Below, one piece after another: positions 19,536 to 29,537 of a DNA stretch of 64,000 bases. Source of the stretch: Myxococcales bacterium (GTDB lineage Bacteria > Myxococcota > Bradymonadia > UBA7976 > UBA1532); the NCBI GenBank assembly GCA_020633515.1, contig JACKDM010000023.1, positions 10,011-74,010 of the forward strand, in the 5' to 3' direction. Below the pieces are notes generated by a model, which saw only the letters and a list, made by a program, of their open reading frames with translations, was not told where the DNA came from and searched no databases. The translations under genes were made by a program, and so were the position numbers. Each line of letters starts with the position of its first letter. Position 1 is the first letter of the stretch.

Positions 19536-20597
19536 GTGACTGACAGCGACCCCCGCCCGCTCGCCGCGCCCCCCCTCCCCGGCAGCGAACACTGCCCCTA
19601 CCGCACCGCCGCGCTCCCCCCGATCGGCGGCCGCATCGGCGACGACCCCGCCGACTTCCAGGTCGACGAGCGCCCCGCCTACCCCCCCGCGGGCGACGGC
19701 GAGCACCACTTCGTGCGGATCCGCAAGACCGGCCTCTCCACCCCCGAGGCCGTCGACCTGCTCGCCGCGGCCGCCGGCGTCGACCGCCGCGAGATCGGCT
19801 ACGCCGGCCGCAAGGACAAACACGCCGTCACCACCCAGTGGCTCAGCCTGCCCGCCCCGCCCGTCGCGCCCGCCGACCCCCGCATCGAGCTCCTCGAGAC
19901 CGCGCGCCACGGCCGCAAGCTGCGCCTCGGCCACCTCGCCGCCAACCGCTTCACCGTGCGCCTCGTCGCCCTGCACGACGACGCCCCCGCGCGCCTCCCC
20001 GCGCTCGTCGCCGCCATCGCCCACGGGGTCCCCAACTACTTCGGCCCCCAGCGCTTCGGCCGCTTCGGCCTCCGCGACGCGCTCGCTTTCGCCCGCGACC
20101 CCCGCCGCCGCGTCAAGGACCCGCGCTTCTTCGCGAGCGTGTTGCAGTCGGCCGTCTTCAACCGCTGGCTCGGCGACCGCACCCACGACGGCCTCCTCGA
20201 CGTCGCGCTCGCCGGCGACGTGCTCCGCAAGCGCGACACCGGCGGCCTCTTCACCTGCGCCGACGCCGCCGAAGACACCGCCCGCGTCGCCGCCGGCGCC
20301 CTCGACCCGATGGGCCCGCTCCCCGGCCCCAAGCTCATGCCCGCCCACGGCCTCGCCGCCGAGCGCGAACAGACCGCCGCCGCCGCCTACGGCACCGACC
20401 TCGCGCTCGGCGCCATCGGCCGCTTCGCCCCGGGCACGCGCCGCGTCTCGCGCCTCGTCCCCGAAGACCTCGACCTCCGCTGGGAGGGCGCGTCGCTCGT
20501 CGCCCGGTTCACGCTCCCGGCGGGCTGCTACGCGACCACGCTGCTCGCCGAGCTGTGCCACCCGGCGAGCGGCGATCTGCGCCGCGAGGAGGGGTGA
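19536..20597 (+). CDS. truD: tRNA pseudouridine(13) synthase
   Basis: A 353-residue protein of the TruD family, which makes pseudouridine at position 13 of tRNA-Glu. The motifs are in order: DFQVDE at 40-45, the catalytic segment GYAGRKDKHAVTTQW at 88-102 with nucleophile Asp94, and the NYFGPQRFGRFG motif near 165-176. The C-terminal LRWEGASLVARFTLPAGCYATTLL segment is also family-typical. The GTG start at 19536 has gggag nine bases upstream. The gene is isolated, with octamer repeats on both sides. Confidence 0.95.
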   Translation: MTDSDPRPLAAPPLPGSEHCPYRTAALPPIGGRIGDDPADFQVDERPAYPPAGDGEHHFVRIRKTGLSTPEAVDLLAAAAGVDRREIGYAGRKDKHAVTTQWLSLPAPPVAPADPRIELLETARHGRKLRLGHLAANRFTVRLVALHDDAPARLPALVAAIAHGVPNYFGPQRFGRFGLRDALAFARDPRRRVKDPRFFASVLQSAVFNRWLGDRTHDGLLDVALAGDVLRKRDTGGLFTCADAAEDTARVAAGALDPMGPLPGPKLMPAHGLAAEREQTAAAAYGTDLALGAIGRFAPGTRRVSRLVPEDLDLRWEGASLVARFTLPAGCYATTLLAELCHPASGDLRREEG

Positions 20598-20604
20598 GGG
20601 GCGG

Positions 20605-20721
20605 GTGGCATCGGCGCGATGGCATCGGGCGATGGCATGAGGCGATGATGGCAGCGCAGTGATGTCAGGTGATGACATCAGGTGAGGGCGTCGGGCGGAC
20701 GGTGTGATGCGATGGCATCGG
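20605..20721. repeat. Degenerate GATGGCATC repeats downstream of truD
   Basis: The motif gatggcat(c) recurs near 20618, 20630 and 20711, with variants ggtggcatcgg, gatgatggcag and gatgtcaggtgatgacatcagg between. It is the reverse complement of the ATGCCATC octamer in front of truD, so truD is bracketed by oppositely oriented repeats. Spacing is irregular, unlike the 19-bp array upstream. The rest of 20598-20843 shows no gene. Confidence 0.7.
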
Positions 20722-20843
20722 AGCGTGACACCCGGGCAGGCGGGGTCAGCGCCCGGTCGGTTCGCGCGGGGCGGCGAGCCACGCGGCGGGCTGGGCCTCG
20801 GCGTCCTGCGCGGTCCATCGTCAGGTGCCGTCAATGAGCGCCG

Positions 20844-21601
<758 letters not shown>

Positions 21602-22013
21602 TCACCGACCCGAGCCCAGAGACCTGCGCGACCAGATGGGTCAAGAGCGCATACGACGCGATGTTGAACGGCACCCGATGAAGAGATCGGCGCTGCGCTG
21701 GTAGAGCTGGCACGAGAGCCGGCCTTCGGCGACGTGGAACTGGAACAGCGCGTGACACGGCGGCAGCGCCATCCGGTCGAGCTCGCCGACGTTCCACGCG
21801 CTCACCACCAGCCGCCGCGAGTGGGGTTCTGGCCGATCTCCTCGATCACGCCCGCAACTGGTCGACCGTGCGCCCGTCCCCCGCGCCCCACGAGCGCCAC
21901 TGCGCGCCGTAGATCGGCCCGAGCTCACCCGCAGCGTCCGCCCACGGATCCCAGATCCGCACCCGCGCGCCTGCAGCCAGCGCACGTTGGTCTCGCCGCG
22001 GATGAACCACAAC

Positions 22014-22138
22014 AGCTCGGCGACCACGCTCCGCCAGTGCACCTTCTTCGTCGTCACCAGCGGAAACCCCGCCCGCAGGTCGAAGCGGAGCTGCGCCCCG
22101 AAGAGCGAGAGCGTGCCCGTCCCGGTGCGGTCGTCGCG
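22014..22138 (-). repeat. 125-bp internal direct repeat of thyA, native copy
   Basis: This is the native 5' coding segment of thyA and the source of the copy at 21435-21559. Here the sequence is in its normal context, between VLDEGTRR and LLWFIRGE. Confidence 0.85.
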
Positions 22139-22185
22139 CCGCGTGCCCTCGTCGAGCACCCGCCGCAGCAGGTCGAGGTAGGCCC

Positions 22186-23073
22186 TCATCGACCCTCGAA
22201 CTTCGCCGCCCGCTTCTCGACGAACGCCGCGAGCCCCTCGCGCGCGTCGTCGCTCGCGAACAGCTTCGCCTGCAGCTCCCGCTCGAGCGCGAGCCCGTAC
22301 TCCAGCGGCAGCTCGCCCCCGCTCTGCACCGCGCGCTTGATGTGGCCCACCGCCAGCGCCGCCCGCTCCGGCGCGCAGTACCGCTGCGCGACCGAGATCA
22401 CCGCCTCGACGAAGGCGTCGCGCCCCATCGCCGGCACCTCGCGCGCCTTGCCGCGCACCTCCTCGGTCCGCGTCTCGCCGATCACGCCCGTCACCAGCCC
22501 CGCGGCGAGCGCCGCGTCGCTCTCCAGCGTCTCGCCCGACAGCATCAGCGCCATCGCCTTCGCCGGCCCGAGCAGCCGCGTCAGCCGCTGCGTGCCGCCG
22601 GTGCCGGGCAGCACGCCCAGGTTCACCTCGGGCAGCCCGATCCGCCCGCCCGCGCGCCGCGCGATCCGCAGGTCGCAGGCGAGCGCGATCTCGAAGCCAC
22701 CGCCCACGCAGTGCCCGTTGATCGCCGCGATGACCAGCTTGGGGGTCTGCTCCAGCCGGGAGAGGGTCTCGTTGGCGTGCAGGCAGAAGTAGTACTTGCT
22801 CGTCGCGTCGGCCGCTTCGAGCATCTTGATGTTGGCGCCCGCGCAGAAGTGCTCGCCGTCGCCGGTGATCACGATCGCCTGCACCTCGGGGTCGAAGCGC
22901 GCGTGCAGGATGTACTCGTCGAGCTGGCGGAACATCCGGTAGGTGTAGCCGTTGAGCCCCTCGTCGGTGAGCGTCAGCAGCGCCACCGGGCCCCGTCGGT
23001 CATAACGCACCCGCTCGTGCTCGGGGTCGCCGAACAGATCGGCGCGGATCGTCTCTTTGGCTCCCAGACTCAT
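22186..23073 (-). CDS. Enoyl-CoA hydratase/isomerase family protein
   Basis: A 295-residue crotonase-fold protein. The CoA/oxyanion segments [15 protein letters not shown] and [21 protein letters not shown] are clear. The two usual glutamates are present, in GGGFE and in [15 protein letters not shown]. It would hydrate 2-enoyl-CoA in fatty-acid or aromatic-acid breakdown. A strong Shine-Dalgarno (aaggagggtggccg) precedes the ATG. It is divergent from the 3-hydroxyacyl-CoA dehydrogenase, the next enzyme of beta-oxidation, across 74 bases. The start of thyA overlaps its stop. Confidence 0.92.
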   Translation of the reverse strand: MSLGAKETIRADLFGDPEHERVRYDRRGPVALLTLTDEGLNGYTYRMFRQLDEYILHARFDPEVQAIVITGDGEHFCAGANIKMLEAADATSKYYFCLHANETLSRLEQTPKLVIAAINGHCVGGGFEIALACDLRIARRAGGRIGLPEVNLGVLPGTGGTQRLTRLLGPAKAMALMLSGETLESDAALAAGLVTGVIGETRTEEVRGKAREVPAMGRDAFVEAVISVAQRYCAPERAALAVGHIKRAVQSGGELPLEYGLALERELQAKLFASDDAREGLAAFVEKRAAKFEGR

Positions 23074-23147
23074 CGGCCACCCTCCTTGCCGTCATCCGTC
23101 GCGCGTCATATCATCCGCGCGCTCGAAGGGACCAGAGGGAGGCACCC

Positions 23148-24002
23148 GTGAAGGTCGAGAGGATCGCGGTCATCGGCACCGGCACCATGGGCAACGGCAT
23201 CGCCGGACAGGCGGCGCTCTGCGGGTTTTCGGTGGCGATGTACGACGTCGACCCCGCCCGCACCGTGGCCGCCGCGGCCCAGATCCGCCAGACGTGGAAG
23301 ACCGGCGTCGACCGCGGCAAGGTCACCCCCGCCGCCGCCGAGGCCGCCGCCGAGCGCCTCGCGACGACCGGCGACCTCGACCGCGCGCTCGCCGACGCCG
23401 AGCTCGTCATCGAGGCGGTCCCCGAGAAGATGGCGCTCAAGACCGAGCTCTTCCGCCAGTTCGAAGCCCACGCGCCCCCCGCGGCGGTGCTCGCGTCGAA
23501 CACGTCGAGCCTCTCGCTCACCGAGATCGCCGCCGCCACCGCCTCCCCCGGCCGCGTCGTCGGCATGCACTTCTTCAACCCCGTCGCGATCATGCCCCTC
23601 GTCGAGCTCGTCCGCGGCGAGCACACCACCGACGACACCCTCGCGACCGCCCGCGCCGTCGCCGAGCAGATGGGCAAGCAGTGCATCGAGGTCCGCGACT
23701 CGCCCGGCTTCGCCACCAGCCGCCTCGGGATCGCGCTCGGCAACGAGGCGATGCGCATGTTCGAAGAGGGCGTCGCGAGCGCCGAGGACATCGACCGCGC
23801 GATGGTGCTCGGCTACCGCCACCCGATCGGCCCGCTCGCGCTCACCGACCTCGTCGGCCTCGACGTGCGCCTCGCCATCACCGAGCACCTGCACCGCGAG
23901 ATCGGCAGCGACACGTTCCGCCCGCCGCGCATCCTCCGACAGATGGTGCGCGCCGGACGCCTCGGCCGGAAGGTCGGGCGGGGTTTCTACACCTACGACT
24001 GA
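23148..24002 (+). CDS. 3-hydroxyacyl-CoA dehydrogenase (3-hydroxybutyryl-CoA type)
   Basis: A 284-residue single-domain HADH, the length of PaaH/Hbd-type enzymes rather than the fused FadB. A Rossmann motif GTGTMGNGIAG starts near residue 9, and the catalytic His lies in VVGMHFFNPVAIMPLVELV. DSPGFATSRLG and a C-terminal HPIGPLALTDLVGLD follow. It oxidises L-3-hydroxyacyl-CoA with NAD. The GTG start at 23148 has gggagg five bases upstream. With the divergent enoyl-CoA hydratase it forms a two-step beta-oxidation module. Confidence 0.94.
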   Translation: MKVERIAVIGTGTMGNGIAGQAALCGFSVAMYDVDPARTVAAAAQIRQTWKTGVDRGKVTPAAAEAAAERLATTGDLDRALADAELVIEAVPEKMALKTELFRQFEAHAPPAAVLASNTSSLSLTEIAAATASPGRVVGMHFFNPVAIMPLVELVRGEHTTDDTLATARAVAEQMGKQCIEVRDSPGFATSRLGIALGNEAMRMFEEGVASAEDIDRAMVLGYRHPIGPLALTDLVGLDVRLAITEHLHREIGSDTFRPPRILRQMVRAGRLGRKVGRGFYTYD

Positions 24003-24040
24003 GCCGCCCGACCACCCCCGACCGCGCGTGCCGCTGCCCG

Positions 24041-25039
24041 ATGACCGCCATGCCCGACCCGAAGACCCCGCCTCCGCCGGAGCCCGCGCTGCTCGACCGG
24101 CGCTTCGTGCTCGTCACCGGCAAGGGCGGCGTCGGCAAGTCGACCGTCACCGCGCTCCTCGCGCTGCTCTCGGCTCGCGCCGGCAAGCGCACGCTCGTCT
24201 GCGAGCTCGACACCCACGAGCAGGTCGCGCCCATGCTCGGCCACGCGCCGGTCGGCGGCCGGGTCACCCGCCTCGAAGACAACCTCTCGGTCGTCAACAT
24301 CGACCCGTCGAGCGCCATGGAGGAGTACGGCCTGATGAAGCTGCGCTTCCGCGCGCTCTACCGGGTCGTCTTCGACAACCCGCTCGTGCAGAGCCTCGTG
24401 CGCTTCGTGCCCGGCATGAACGACCTCTTGATGCTCGGCAAGGCCTTCAACCACGAGCGTGAGGTCGACGAGCAGGGCGCGCCGGTCTACGACCGCGTCA
24501 TCATCGACGCGCCCGCCACCGGCCACGGGATCACCTTCTTCAAGCTCCCGCGCATCATCCGCGATGCCGTGCCCGCCGGGAACATGCACCGCGAGGCCGC
24601 CGACATGTGGGCGCTGCTCACCGACCCGCGCCGCACCGCGGTGCACCTCGTCGCGTTGCCCGAGGAGCTGCCGGTGCAGGAGACCCGCGAGCTGCGCCGC
24701 CGCCTCGCAAACGAGCTCGGCGTCCCGCTCGGCTACCTCGTCGTCAACATGCTGCCCGAGCCTCCGCTCGACCCCACGCAGGCCGAGGACTTCGCGCGCC
24801 TCGCCGCCGCCCCCCGCGACGACCGCCTCGCCCGCCTCGCCGACGCCACCCGCATCGCCGCCGGCCGCGCCGCCATCGCCGCGACCCACGCCGCCGCGCT
24901 GCACGGCATGGGGCTCCCCGTCGTCGACCTGCCGCAGCACCCCGATCGCCGCCTCGACCGGGCCGACCTCGAAGCGCTCGCCGACCGCTTCGCCCGCGCG
25001 ATCGGCGCCGAGGCCCTCGTCGCGGGGCCGCCCGCATGA
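24041..25039 (+). CDS. ArsA/GET3-family ATPase, first of a tandem pair
   Basis: A 332-residue P-loop ATPase with the deviant Walker A GKGGVGKST of the ArsA/MinD/GET3 class near 30. Walker B-like VIIDAPATGHGITFF follows, with VHLVALPEELPVQETRELRR, which matches bacterial anion-transporting-ATPase-like proteins. The ATG at 24041 is used, and one at 24050 is possible. No arsenic-resistance gene is nearby, so arsenite efflux is unlikely. In myxobacteria such pairs are of unknown role. The stop overlaps the next ATPase start by ATGA. Confidence 0.85.
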   Translation: MTAMPDPKTPPPPEPALLDRRFVLVTGKGGVGKSTVTALLALLSARAGKRTLVCELDTHEQVAPMLGHAPVGGRVTRLEDNLSVVNIDPSSAMEEYGLMKLRFRALYRVVFDNPLVQSLVRFVPGMNDLLMLGKAFNHEREVDEQGAPVYDRVIIDAPATGHGITFFKLPRIIRDAVPAGNMHREAADMWALLTDPRRTAVHLVALPEELPVQETRELRRRLANELGVPLGYLVVNMLPEPPLDPTQAEDFARLAAAPRDDRLARLADATRIAAGRAAIAATHAAALHGMGLPVVDLPQHPDRRLDRADLEALADRFARAIGAEALVAGPPA

Positions 25040-26184
25040 CCGCCGCCTTCGACGACGAGCTCCGCGCGCGCCGCCTGCTCATCACCGCTGGCGCCGGCGG
25101 GGTCGGCAAGACCACCACCGCCGCCGCGCTCGCCGTGCGCGCCGCCGTGCTCGGGCAGAAGACCGCCGTCCTCACCATCGACCCCGCCCGCCGCCTCGCC
25201 GACGCGCTCGGGCTCGCCGAGCTCACCGGCGAGCTGCGCCGCGTCGAGCCCGCCCGCTTCACCGACGCCGGCCTCGCCGACGCCCGCGGCGAGCTGTGGG
25301 CGATGATGCTCGACGTGAAGACCACCGGCGACCAGATGGTGCGCCGCTTCGCGCCCGACGAGCGCACCGCGCGCGAGATCCTCGACAACAGCTACTACCA
25401 GTACTTCTCGACCTCGCTCGCCGGCGCGCAGGAGTACGTCGCCGTCGAGCAGGTCCGCGCGCTCCTCGAAGAGGGCGACTTCGACCTCGTCGTGCTCGAC
25501 ACCCCGCCCGCCGCGCACGCGCTCGACTTCCTCGACGCGCCCGACCGCCTCCTCGCCGGGCTGCAGAGCAAGCCGGTGCAGATGCTCCGCTCGGGCGGCG
25601 AGGGCGACGGGCTCGCCGCGCGCCTCGCCCGCGGCGGACGCGGGCTCGTGCTCAAGGGCATCAACAAGCTCACCGGCGGCCCGTTCATCGAGGAGCTGAC
25701 CCGCTTCCTCGCCGTCTTCGGCACCATCCTCGACGCGCTGCACGCCTCGGGCGAGGCCGTCGCCCGCCGGCTGCGCAGCGACGACAGCCGCTTCTACCTC
25801 GTCACGAGCCCCACCCGGAGCAACGTCGACGAGGCGGTGAGCTTCCGCGCGCAGCTCGGGGACCGCGGCTTCCCGCTCGGCGGCGTCATCGTCAACCGCG
25901 CCCACCCCTGGATCGAGCCGGTCACCGACGACCCCGCGACCCTCGCCGTCGCACTCGCCGCAGACGGCCTCGCCGACGTGCCCGACGACCGCCGCCGCGC
26001 GCTCGCCGCCCGCATGCTCGCGCTCCTCGACCGCCACGACCGCTTCGCCGCCGCCGACCGCGACGCCGTCGCAAGGCTCCGCGAGGCGACCGACCGCCCG
26101 GTGTGGACCATCCCCCTCTTCGGCACCGAGCTGCGCGACCTCGCGGGCCTGCACGCGATCGCCTGCGCGCTCGCGCCCGGATGA
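25036..26184 (+). CDS. ArsA/GET3-family ATPase, second of a tandem pair
   Basis: A 382-residue ArsA-like ATPase with Walker A GAGGVGKTT near 18, then TIDPARRLADALG (the switch-like segment of ArsA/GET3) and VVLDTPPAAHALDFLDAP. The C-terminal half has FYLVTSPTRSNVDEAVSFR. The ATG overlaps the upstream ATPase stop, so the two are probably made together and could form a heterodimer, mimicking the two halves of fused ArsA. That is an inference. Confidence 0.87.
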   Translation: MTAAFDDELRARRLLITAGAGGVGKTTTAAALAVRAAVLGQKTAVLTIDPARRLADALGLAELTGELRRVEPARFTDAGLADARGELWAMMLDVKTTGDQMVRRFAPDERTAREILDNSYYQYFSTSLAGAQEYVAVEQVRALLEEGDFDLVVLDTPPAAHALDFLDAPDRLLAGLQSKPVQMLRSGGEGDGLAARLARGGRGLVLKGINKLTGGPFIEELTRFLAVFGTILDALHASGEAVARRLRSDDSRFYLVTSPTRSNVDEAVSFRAQLGDRGFPLGGVIVNRAHPWIEPVTDDPATLAVALAADGLADVPDDRRRALAARMLALLDRHDRFAAADRDAVARLREATDRPVWTIPLFGTELRDLAGLHAIACALAPG

Positions 26185-26237
26185 CCCGCGGGAATGCGAC
26201 CGCCGAACCCATCGTTGCCGGGGTTGTCGGTCGCCCC

Positions 26238-27467
26238 ATGAAGACACAACGCCCCGCCATCCCCCGCCTCGCCGCGCTCGCCGCGGCGCTCCTCCTCACC
26301 GCCTGCGGCAGCCGCCCCACCCGCCCCGAGCCCCCGCCCGCCCTCGTCGAGATGGACCCGATCGTCGTCGAGTACGACGCCGACGCCGACGAAGGCGAGC
26401 GCGTCTCCGCCTACGACGCGCAGTCCCTCTTCGAAGACGGCCGCGACGCCTTCGAACGCCACGACTTCGCCGCCTGCGAGCTCGCCTACGGCCGCCTCAT
26501 CGAGCGCTTCCCCGAGAGCCCCTACACCCACGTCGCGCTCTACAACCGCGGGCTGTGCCTCGAACAGCTCGGCGAGCACGGCCGCGCCGCGACGCACTTC
26601 CGCCGCCACGCCCAGCTCGCCACCGCGCTGCGCGACCAGCGCGACGGCGAGTTCCGCTGGGGCTACAACCTCATCAAGACCGGCGACTACCCGACCGCCG
26701 TCGCGCTCTACGACCGCCTCCTCGCCGCCGAAGACCTGCAACCGCTCGACCGCGCCGAGTGCCACCTCCGCCGCGGCGTCGCCCGCGCCCGCCTCGGCCG
26801 CCCCGGCGAGGCCGAGCGCGACCTCAAGGCCTCGCTCTCCTACACCGAAGAAGGCACCGAAGGCTTCGTGCAAGGCAGCGAGCTCTACGCCGAGGCCCAC
26901 TTCCGCCGCGGCGAGATCTACCAGCGCCTCGCCCACGGCGTCGGGCTCAAGCTCCCCGTCCAGAAGATGAAGGCCGACCTCGACGACAAGGTGCGCTTCT
27001 TCCGCCAGGCGCAGGAGAGCTACATCACCGCGCTCAACGTGCAGCACAGCTACTGGGCGACGGCGGCCGGGCTCAAGCTCGGCGAGCTCTACGAGCAGTT
27101 CTACCTCGACGTGCTCCGCGCCGAGGTCCCGCAGGACTTCGACCCCGAGACCCGCCGCTTCTACTTCGTCGAGCTCCGCAAGCAGCTCCAGCCGCTGCTC
27201 GAACAGTCGCTCGCGATCTACGAGAAGAACATCACCATGAGCGAGCGGATCGGCGCCCGCAACGAGTGGGTCGCCGAGACCGAGAACCGGCTCACCCGGC
27301 TGCGCGGCCTCCTCGAAGCGACCGAGCGCGGCGACGCGGTCGAGCTGCCGCCGAACCCCGGCGAGGTCGAGGCGGTGCCCCCGCTGCCCAAGCCCGCGCC
27401 CCCCGACGCGGCGCCCCCGTCGCTGCCGCCCGAACTGCCCCCCGAGCTGCCGCCGGGGCATGGATGA
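26238..27467 (+). CDS. TPR-containing outer-membrane lipoprotein
   Basis: A 409-residue protein with a lipoprotein signal peptide ending at LLTACGS (Cys near 22) and tetratricopeptide repeats over about 55-260. The repeats carry the usual pattern, for example YDAQSLFEDGRDAFERHDF and YTHVALYNRGLCLEQLGEHG. A further helical region is followed by a Pro-rich tail (PPELPPELPPGHG). It resembles BamD/YbgF-like envelope scaffolds, but no specific role can be assigned. The ATG at 26238 starts a canonical signal peptide. The last eight bases overlap ruvX. Confidence 0.83.
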   Translation: MKTQRPAIPRLAALAAALLLTACGSRPTRPEPPPALVEMDPIVVEYDADADEGERVSAYDAQSLFEDGRDAFERHDFAACELAYGRLIERFPESPYTHVALYNRGLCLEQLGEHGRAATHFRRHAQLATALRDQRDGEFRWGYNLIKTGDYPTAVALYDRLLAAEDLQPLDRAECHLRRGVARARLGRPGEAERDLKASLSYTEEGTEGFVQGSELYAEAHFRRGEIYQRLAHGVGLKLPVQKMKADLDDKVRFFRQAQESYITALNVQHSYWATAAGLKLGELYEQFYLDVLRAEVPQDFDPETRRFYFVELRKQLQPLLEQSLAIYEKNITMSERIGARNEWVAETENRLTRLRGLLEATERGDAVELPPNPGEVEAVPPLPKPAPPDAAPPSLPPELPPELPPGHG

Positions 27468-27909
27468 CCGCATGACCCGCACCTTCGGCCTCGACGTCGG
27501 CACCCGCACCATCGGCGTCGCCGTCAGCGACCCCACCGCCACCCTCGCGAGCCCGCTCACCACCATCCGCCGCACCGGGCTGCGCCAAGACCTCGACGCG
27601 CTCGCCGCGCTCATCGCCGCCCACGACGTCGACCGCCTCGTCGTCGGCTGGCCGCTGCAACCCGACGGCCGCGAGGGCCCCATCACCCGCAAGGTCCAGG
27701 CCTTCGCCGACGCCGCCGCCGCGCGCACCGGGCTCCCCGTCGAGAAGTGGGACGAGCGCATGACCAGCAAGCTCGCCGAGCGCTACCTCATCGAAGGCGG
27801 CGCCCGCCGCGAGACCCGCCGGCAGGTGGTGGACAAGGTCGCCGCCGCGCTGATACTGCAAGGCTGGCTCGACGCTCGCTCCCGCACGGAGAACGGATGC
27901 GCTGGCTGA
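27460..27909 (+). CDS. ruvX: Putative Holliday junction resolvase RuvX/YqgF
   Basis: A 149-residue RNase H-like protein with the family motifs FGLDVGTRTIGVAVSDP, LVVGWPLQPDGREG, VEKWDERMTS and the C-terminal VDKVAAALILQGWLD. The acidic residues expected for metal-dependent nuclease activity are in place (DVG, DER, VDK). YqgF proteins also act in 16S rRNA maturation. An in-frame ATG at 27472 is an equally good start, while 27460 overlaps the preceding stop. It precedes mltG, a frequent neighbour in bacteria. Confidence 0.93.
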   Translation: MDDRMTRTFGLDVGTRTIGVAVSDPTATLASPLTTIRRTGLRQDLDALAALIAAHDVDRLVVGWPLQPDGREGPITRKVQAFADAAAARTGLPVEKWDERMTSKLAERYLIEGGARRETRRQVVDKVAAALILQGWLDARSRTENGCAG

Positions 27910-28928
27910 TCCGGGTCGCGCTCATCTGCCTCGTCCTCGCCGCCGCCGCCGCGCTCTATGCCCGGCAGCGCATGCAGGCGCTCGACCGCCCGCTCTCGCC
28001 CGCCGGCGGCGTCGCGACCTTCGAGATCCCGCCCGGCGCCGGCTTCAAACAGATCGTCGCCCGCCTGCACGACGCCGGGATCGTGCAAGACCCGCTCGTC
28101 TTCGAACTCTACGGCCGCTACCGCGGCGCCGGGACCCGCATCAAGGCCGGCCGCTACGAGGTCGACCTCGGCCAGACGCCCCGCGAGCTGCTCGCCGCGC
28201 TCGAAAAAGGCACCCTCGCCCCCAGCGTGCGCCTCACGATCCCCGAGGGCTGGAACCGCTGGCAGATCGCCGACCAGCTCGCGGCGCTCGGGCTCGCCGA
28301 TCGCGACGCCTTCCTCGCCCGCGTCGCGCGCGACGACCTCGAAGGCCGCCTCTTCCCCGACACCTACGACCTCCACCCCGAGACCCCGCTCGACGTGATC
28401 ATCGGCAAGCTCACCGCCCGCTTCGACGCCGTCTGGGCCGACGTGCTCGCCGCGACCCCGCCCGAACGCCGCCCGAAGACCCCGGAGGCGCTCCGCGAGC
28501 GCCTGATCCTCGCCTCGCTCATCGAGAAGGAGGCCCGCACCGAGCGCGACCGCCGCCTCGTCTCGCGGGTGTTCCACAACCGGCTCGCGCAGGGCATGCG
28601 GCTGCAGACCGACCCGACCTGCGTCTACGACGCGCGCCACTACCGCCAGCTCCCGCACCCCCGCTACTGCCGCGACCCCGAGAACCGCTACAGCACCTAC
28701 GTCATCGACGGCCTGCCCCCCGGCCCGATCGCCAACCCCGGCCGCGCCGCGCTCGCCGCCGCGCTCTCGCCCGCCGAAGAACCCGAGGCCGCGAAGCTGC
28801 TATACTTCGTCGCCCGCCGGGATGGCACCGGAGAGCATCACTTCAGCGAGACCTACGCCGAGCACCAGCGCGCCGTGCGCCGCCACCTCGGCGTCGGGGG
28901 CGCGCCGCCCACAAGGAGCAACCGGTGA
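27897..28928 (+). CDS. mltG: Endolytic murein transglycosylase MltG
   Basis: A 343-residue protein with an N-terminal membrane helix (LIRVALICLVLAAAAALYA) and a periplasmic YceG/MltG domain. Motifs seen are IPPGAGFKQIVARLHDAGI, LEGRLFPDTYDL, ILASLIEKEAR with the catalytic Glu, RVFHNRLAQGMRLQTDPT and STYVIDGLPPGPIANPG. It cleaves nascent glycan strands during peptidoglycan synthesis. A cggagaacgg Shine-Dalgarno overlaps the ruvX end. The last codons overlap the next gene by GTGA. Confidence 0.95.
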   Translation: MRWLIRVALICLVLAAAAALYARQRMQALDRPLSPAGGVATFEIPPGAGFKQIVARLHDAGIVQDPLVFELYGRYRGAGTRIKAGRYEVDLGQTPRELLAALEKGTLAPSVRLTIPEGWNRWQIADQLAALGLADRDAFLARVARDDLEGRLFPDTYDLHPETPLDVIIGKLTARFDAVWADVLAATPPERRPKTPEALRERLILASLIEKEARTERDRRLVSRVFHNRLAQGMRLQTDPTCVYDARHYRQLPHPRYCRDPENRYSTYVIDGLPPGPIANPGRAALAAALSPAEEPEAAKLLYFVARRDGTGEHHFSETYAEHQRAVRRHLGVGGAPPTRSNR

Positions 28929-29464
28929 GCAACCAGAGCCCCGGCACGGTCACCATCGAGCTGCAAGGCATCGACAAGCGCGTCCTCAAGGCCGTCTGGG
29001 ACAAGATGCGCCGCGGCGAGGAGCTGACCGGCCAGGAGATCTACATCGGCCGCTCCATGGCCGATCACCCCGACTGGTTCCCCGTCTTCGAGACCATCGG
29101 CCTCCTCGAAGGCGACGACACGCTGCCCGACGGCGAAAACCCGTTCGTACACCTGACCTTCCATGTGATGGTCGGCTCGCAGGTCTTCAACCGCAACCCC
29201 AAGGAGGCCGAGGTCTTCTACCGGCTGCGGCTGCGCGCGGGCGACGAGCCGCACGACATCATCCACATGATGATCAACGTGTTTCAGCGCCACCTCGCCT
29301 GGACCGCGCAGCAGGCGCGCCAGGGCGGCACCGGCGACTTCGACATGAAGGCCTACGCCAAGACCCTGCGCAGCCTCCAGACGCTGCGCACCGACAAGCT
29401 CTGGCAGCGCCTCGGCTACCCGACCCCGCCCAAGGCCCACGTCCCCTACGAGCCGCCGTACTGA
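28925..29464 (+). CDS. DUF1841 family protein
   Basis: A 179-residue, probably cytoplasmic helical protein. The segments DKMRRGEELTGQEIYIGRSM, ADHPDWFPVFETIGLLEG, FVHLTFHVMVGSQVFNRNP and DDIIHMMINVFQRHLAW-like IIHMMINVFQRHLAW match the DUF1841 pattern of a conserved His and acidic residues. Function is unknown. The GTG start overlaps the mltG stop by four bases, so it belongs to the ruvX-mltG transcript. Confidence 0.85.
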   Translation: MSNQSPGTVTIELQGIDKRVLKAVWDKMRRGEELTGQEIYIGRSMADHPDWFPVFETIGLLEGDDTLPDGENPFVHLTFHVMVGSQVFNRNPKEAEVFYRLRLRAGDEPHDIIHMMINVFQRHLAWTAQQARQGGTGDFDMKAYAKTLRSLQTLRTDKLWQRLGYPTPPKAHVPYEPPY

Positions 29465-29472
29465 CCCCGGTC

Positions 29473-29516
29473 AGACCCGCCGCGGCAGCGTCGGCAGCGC
29501 GCCGAGCTCGCGGTAC
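29473..29516 (-). repeat. Degenerate copy of the cyclase gene 3' end
   Basis: Read on the minus strand this short segment encodes ELGALPTLPRRV and a stop, mirroring the cyclase C-terminus ELGTLPTLPTLPRRE that ends 22 bases upstream. It looks like a partial duplication of the gene end. The cyclase tail itself contains a tandem ctgccgacg repeat, suggesting slippage at this spot. Confidence 0.6.
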
Positions 29517-29537
29517 GAGCCGCCCTGCTGACGCCGC

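Noticed and set aside
24041..26184. Arsenite efflux operon (ArsA function)
   Set aside because: No arsB, arsC, arsD or arsR-like gene lies in the neighbourhood, so the ATPases are named only by family.
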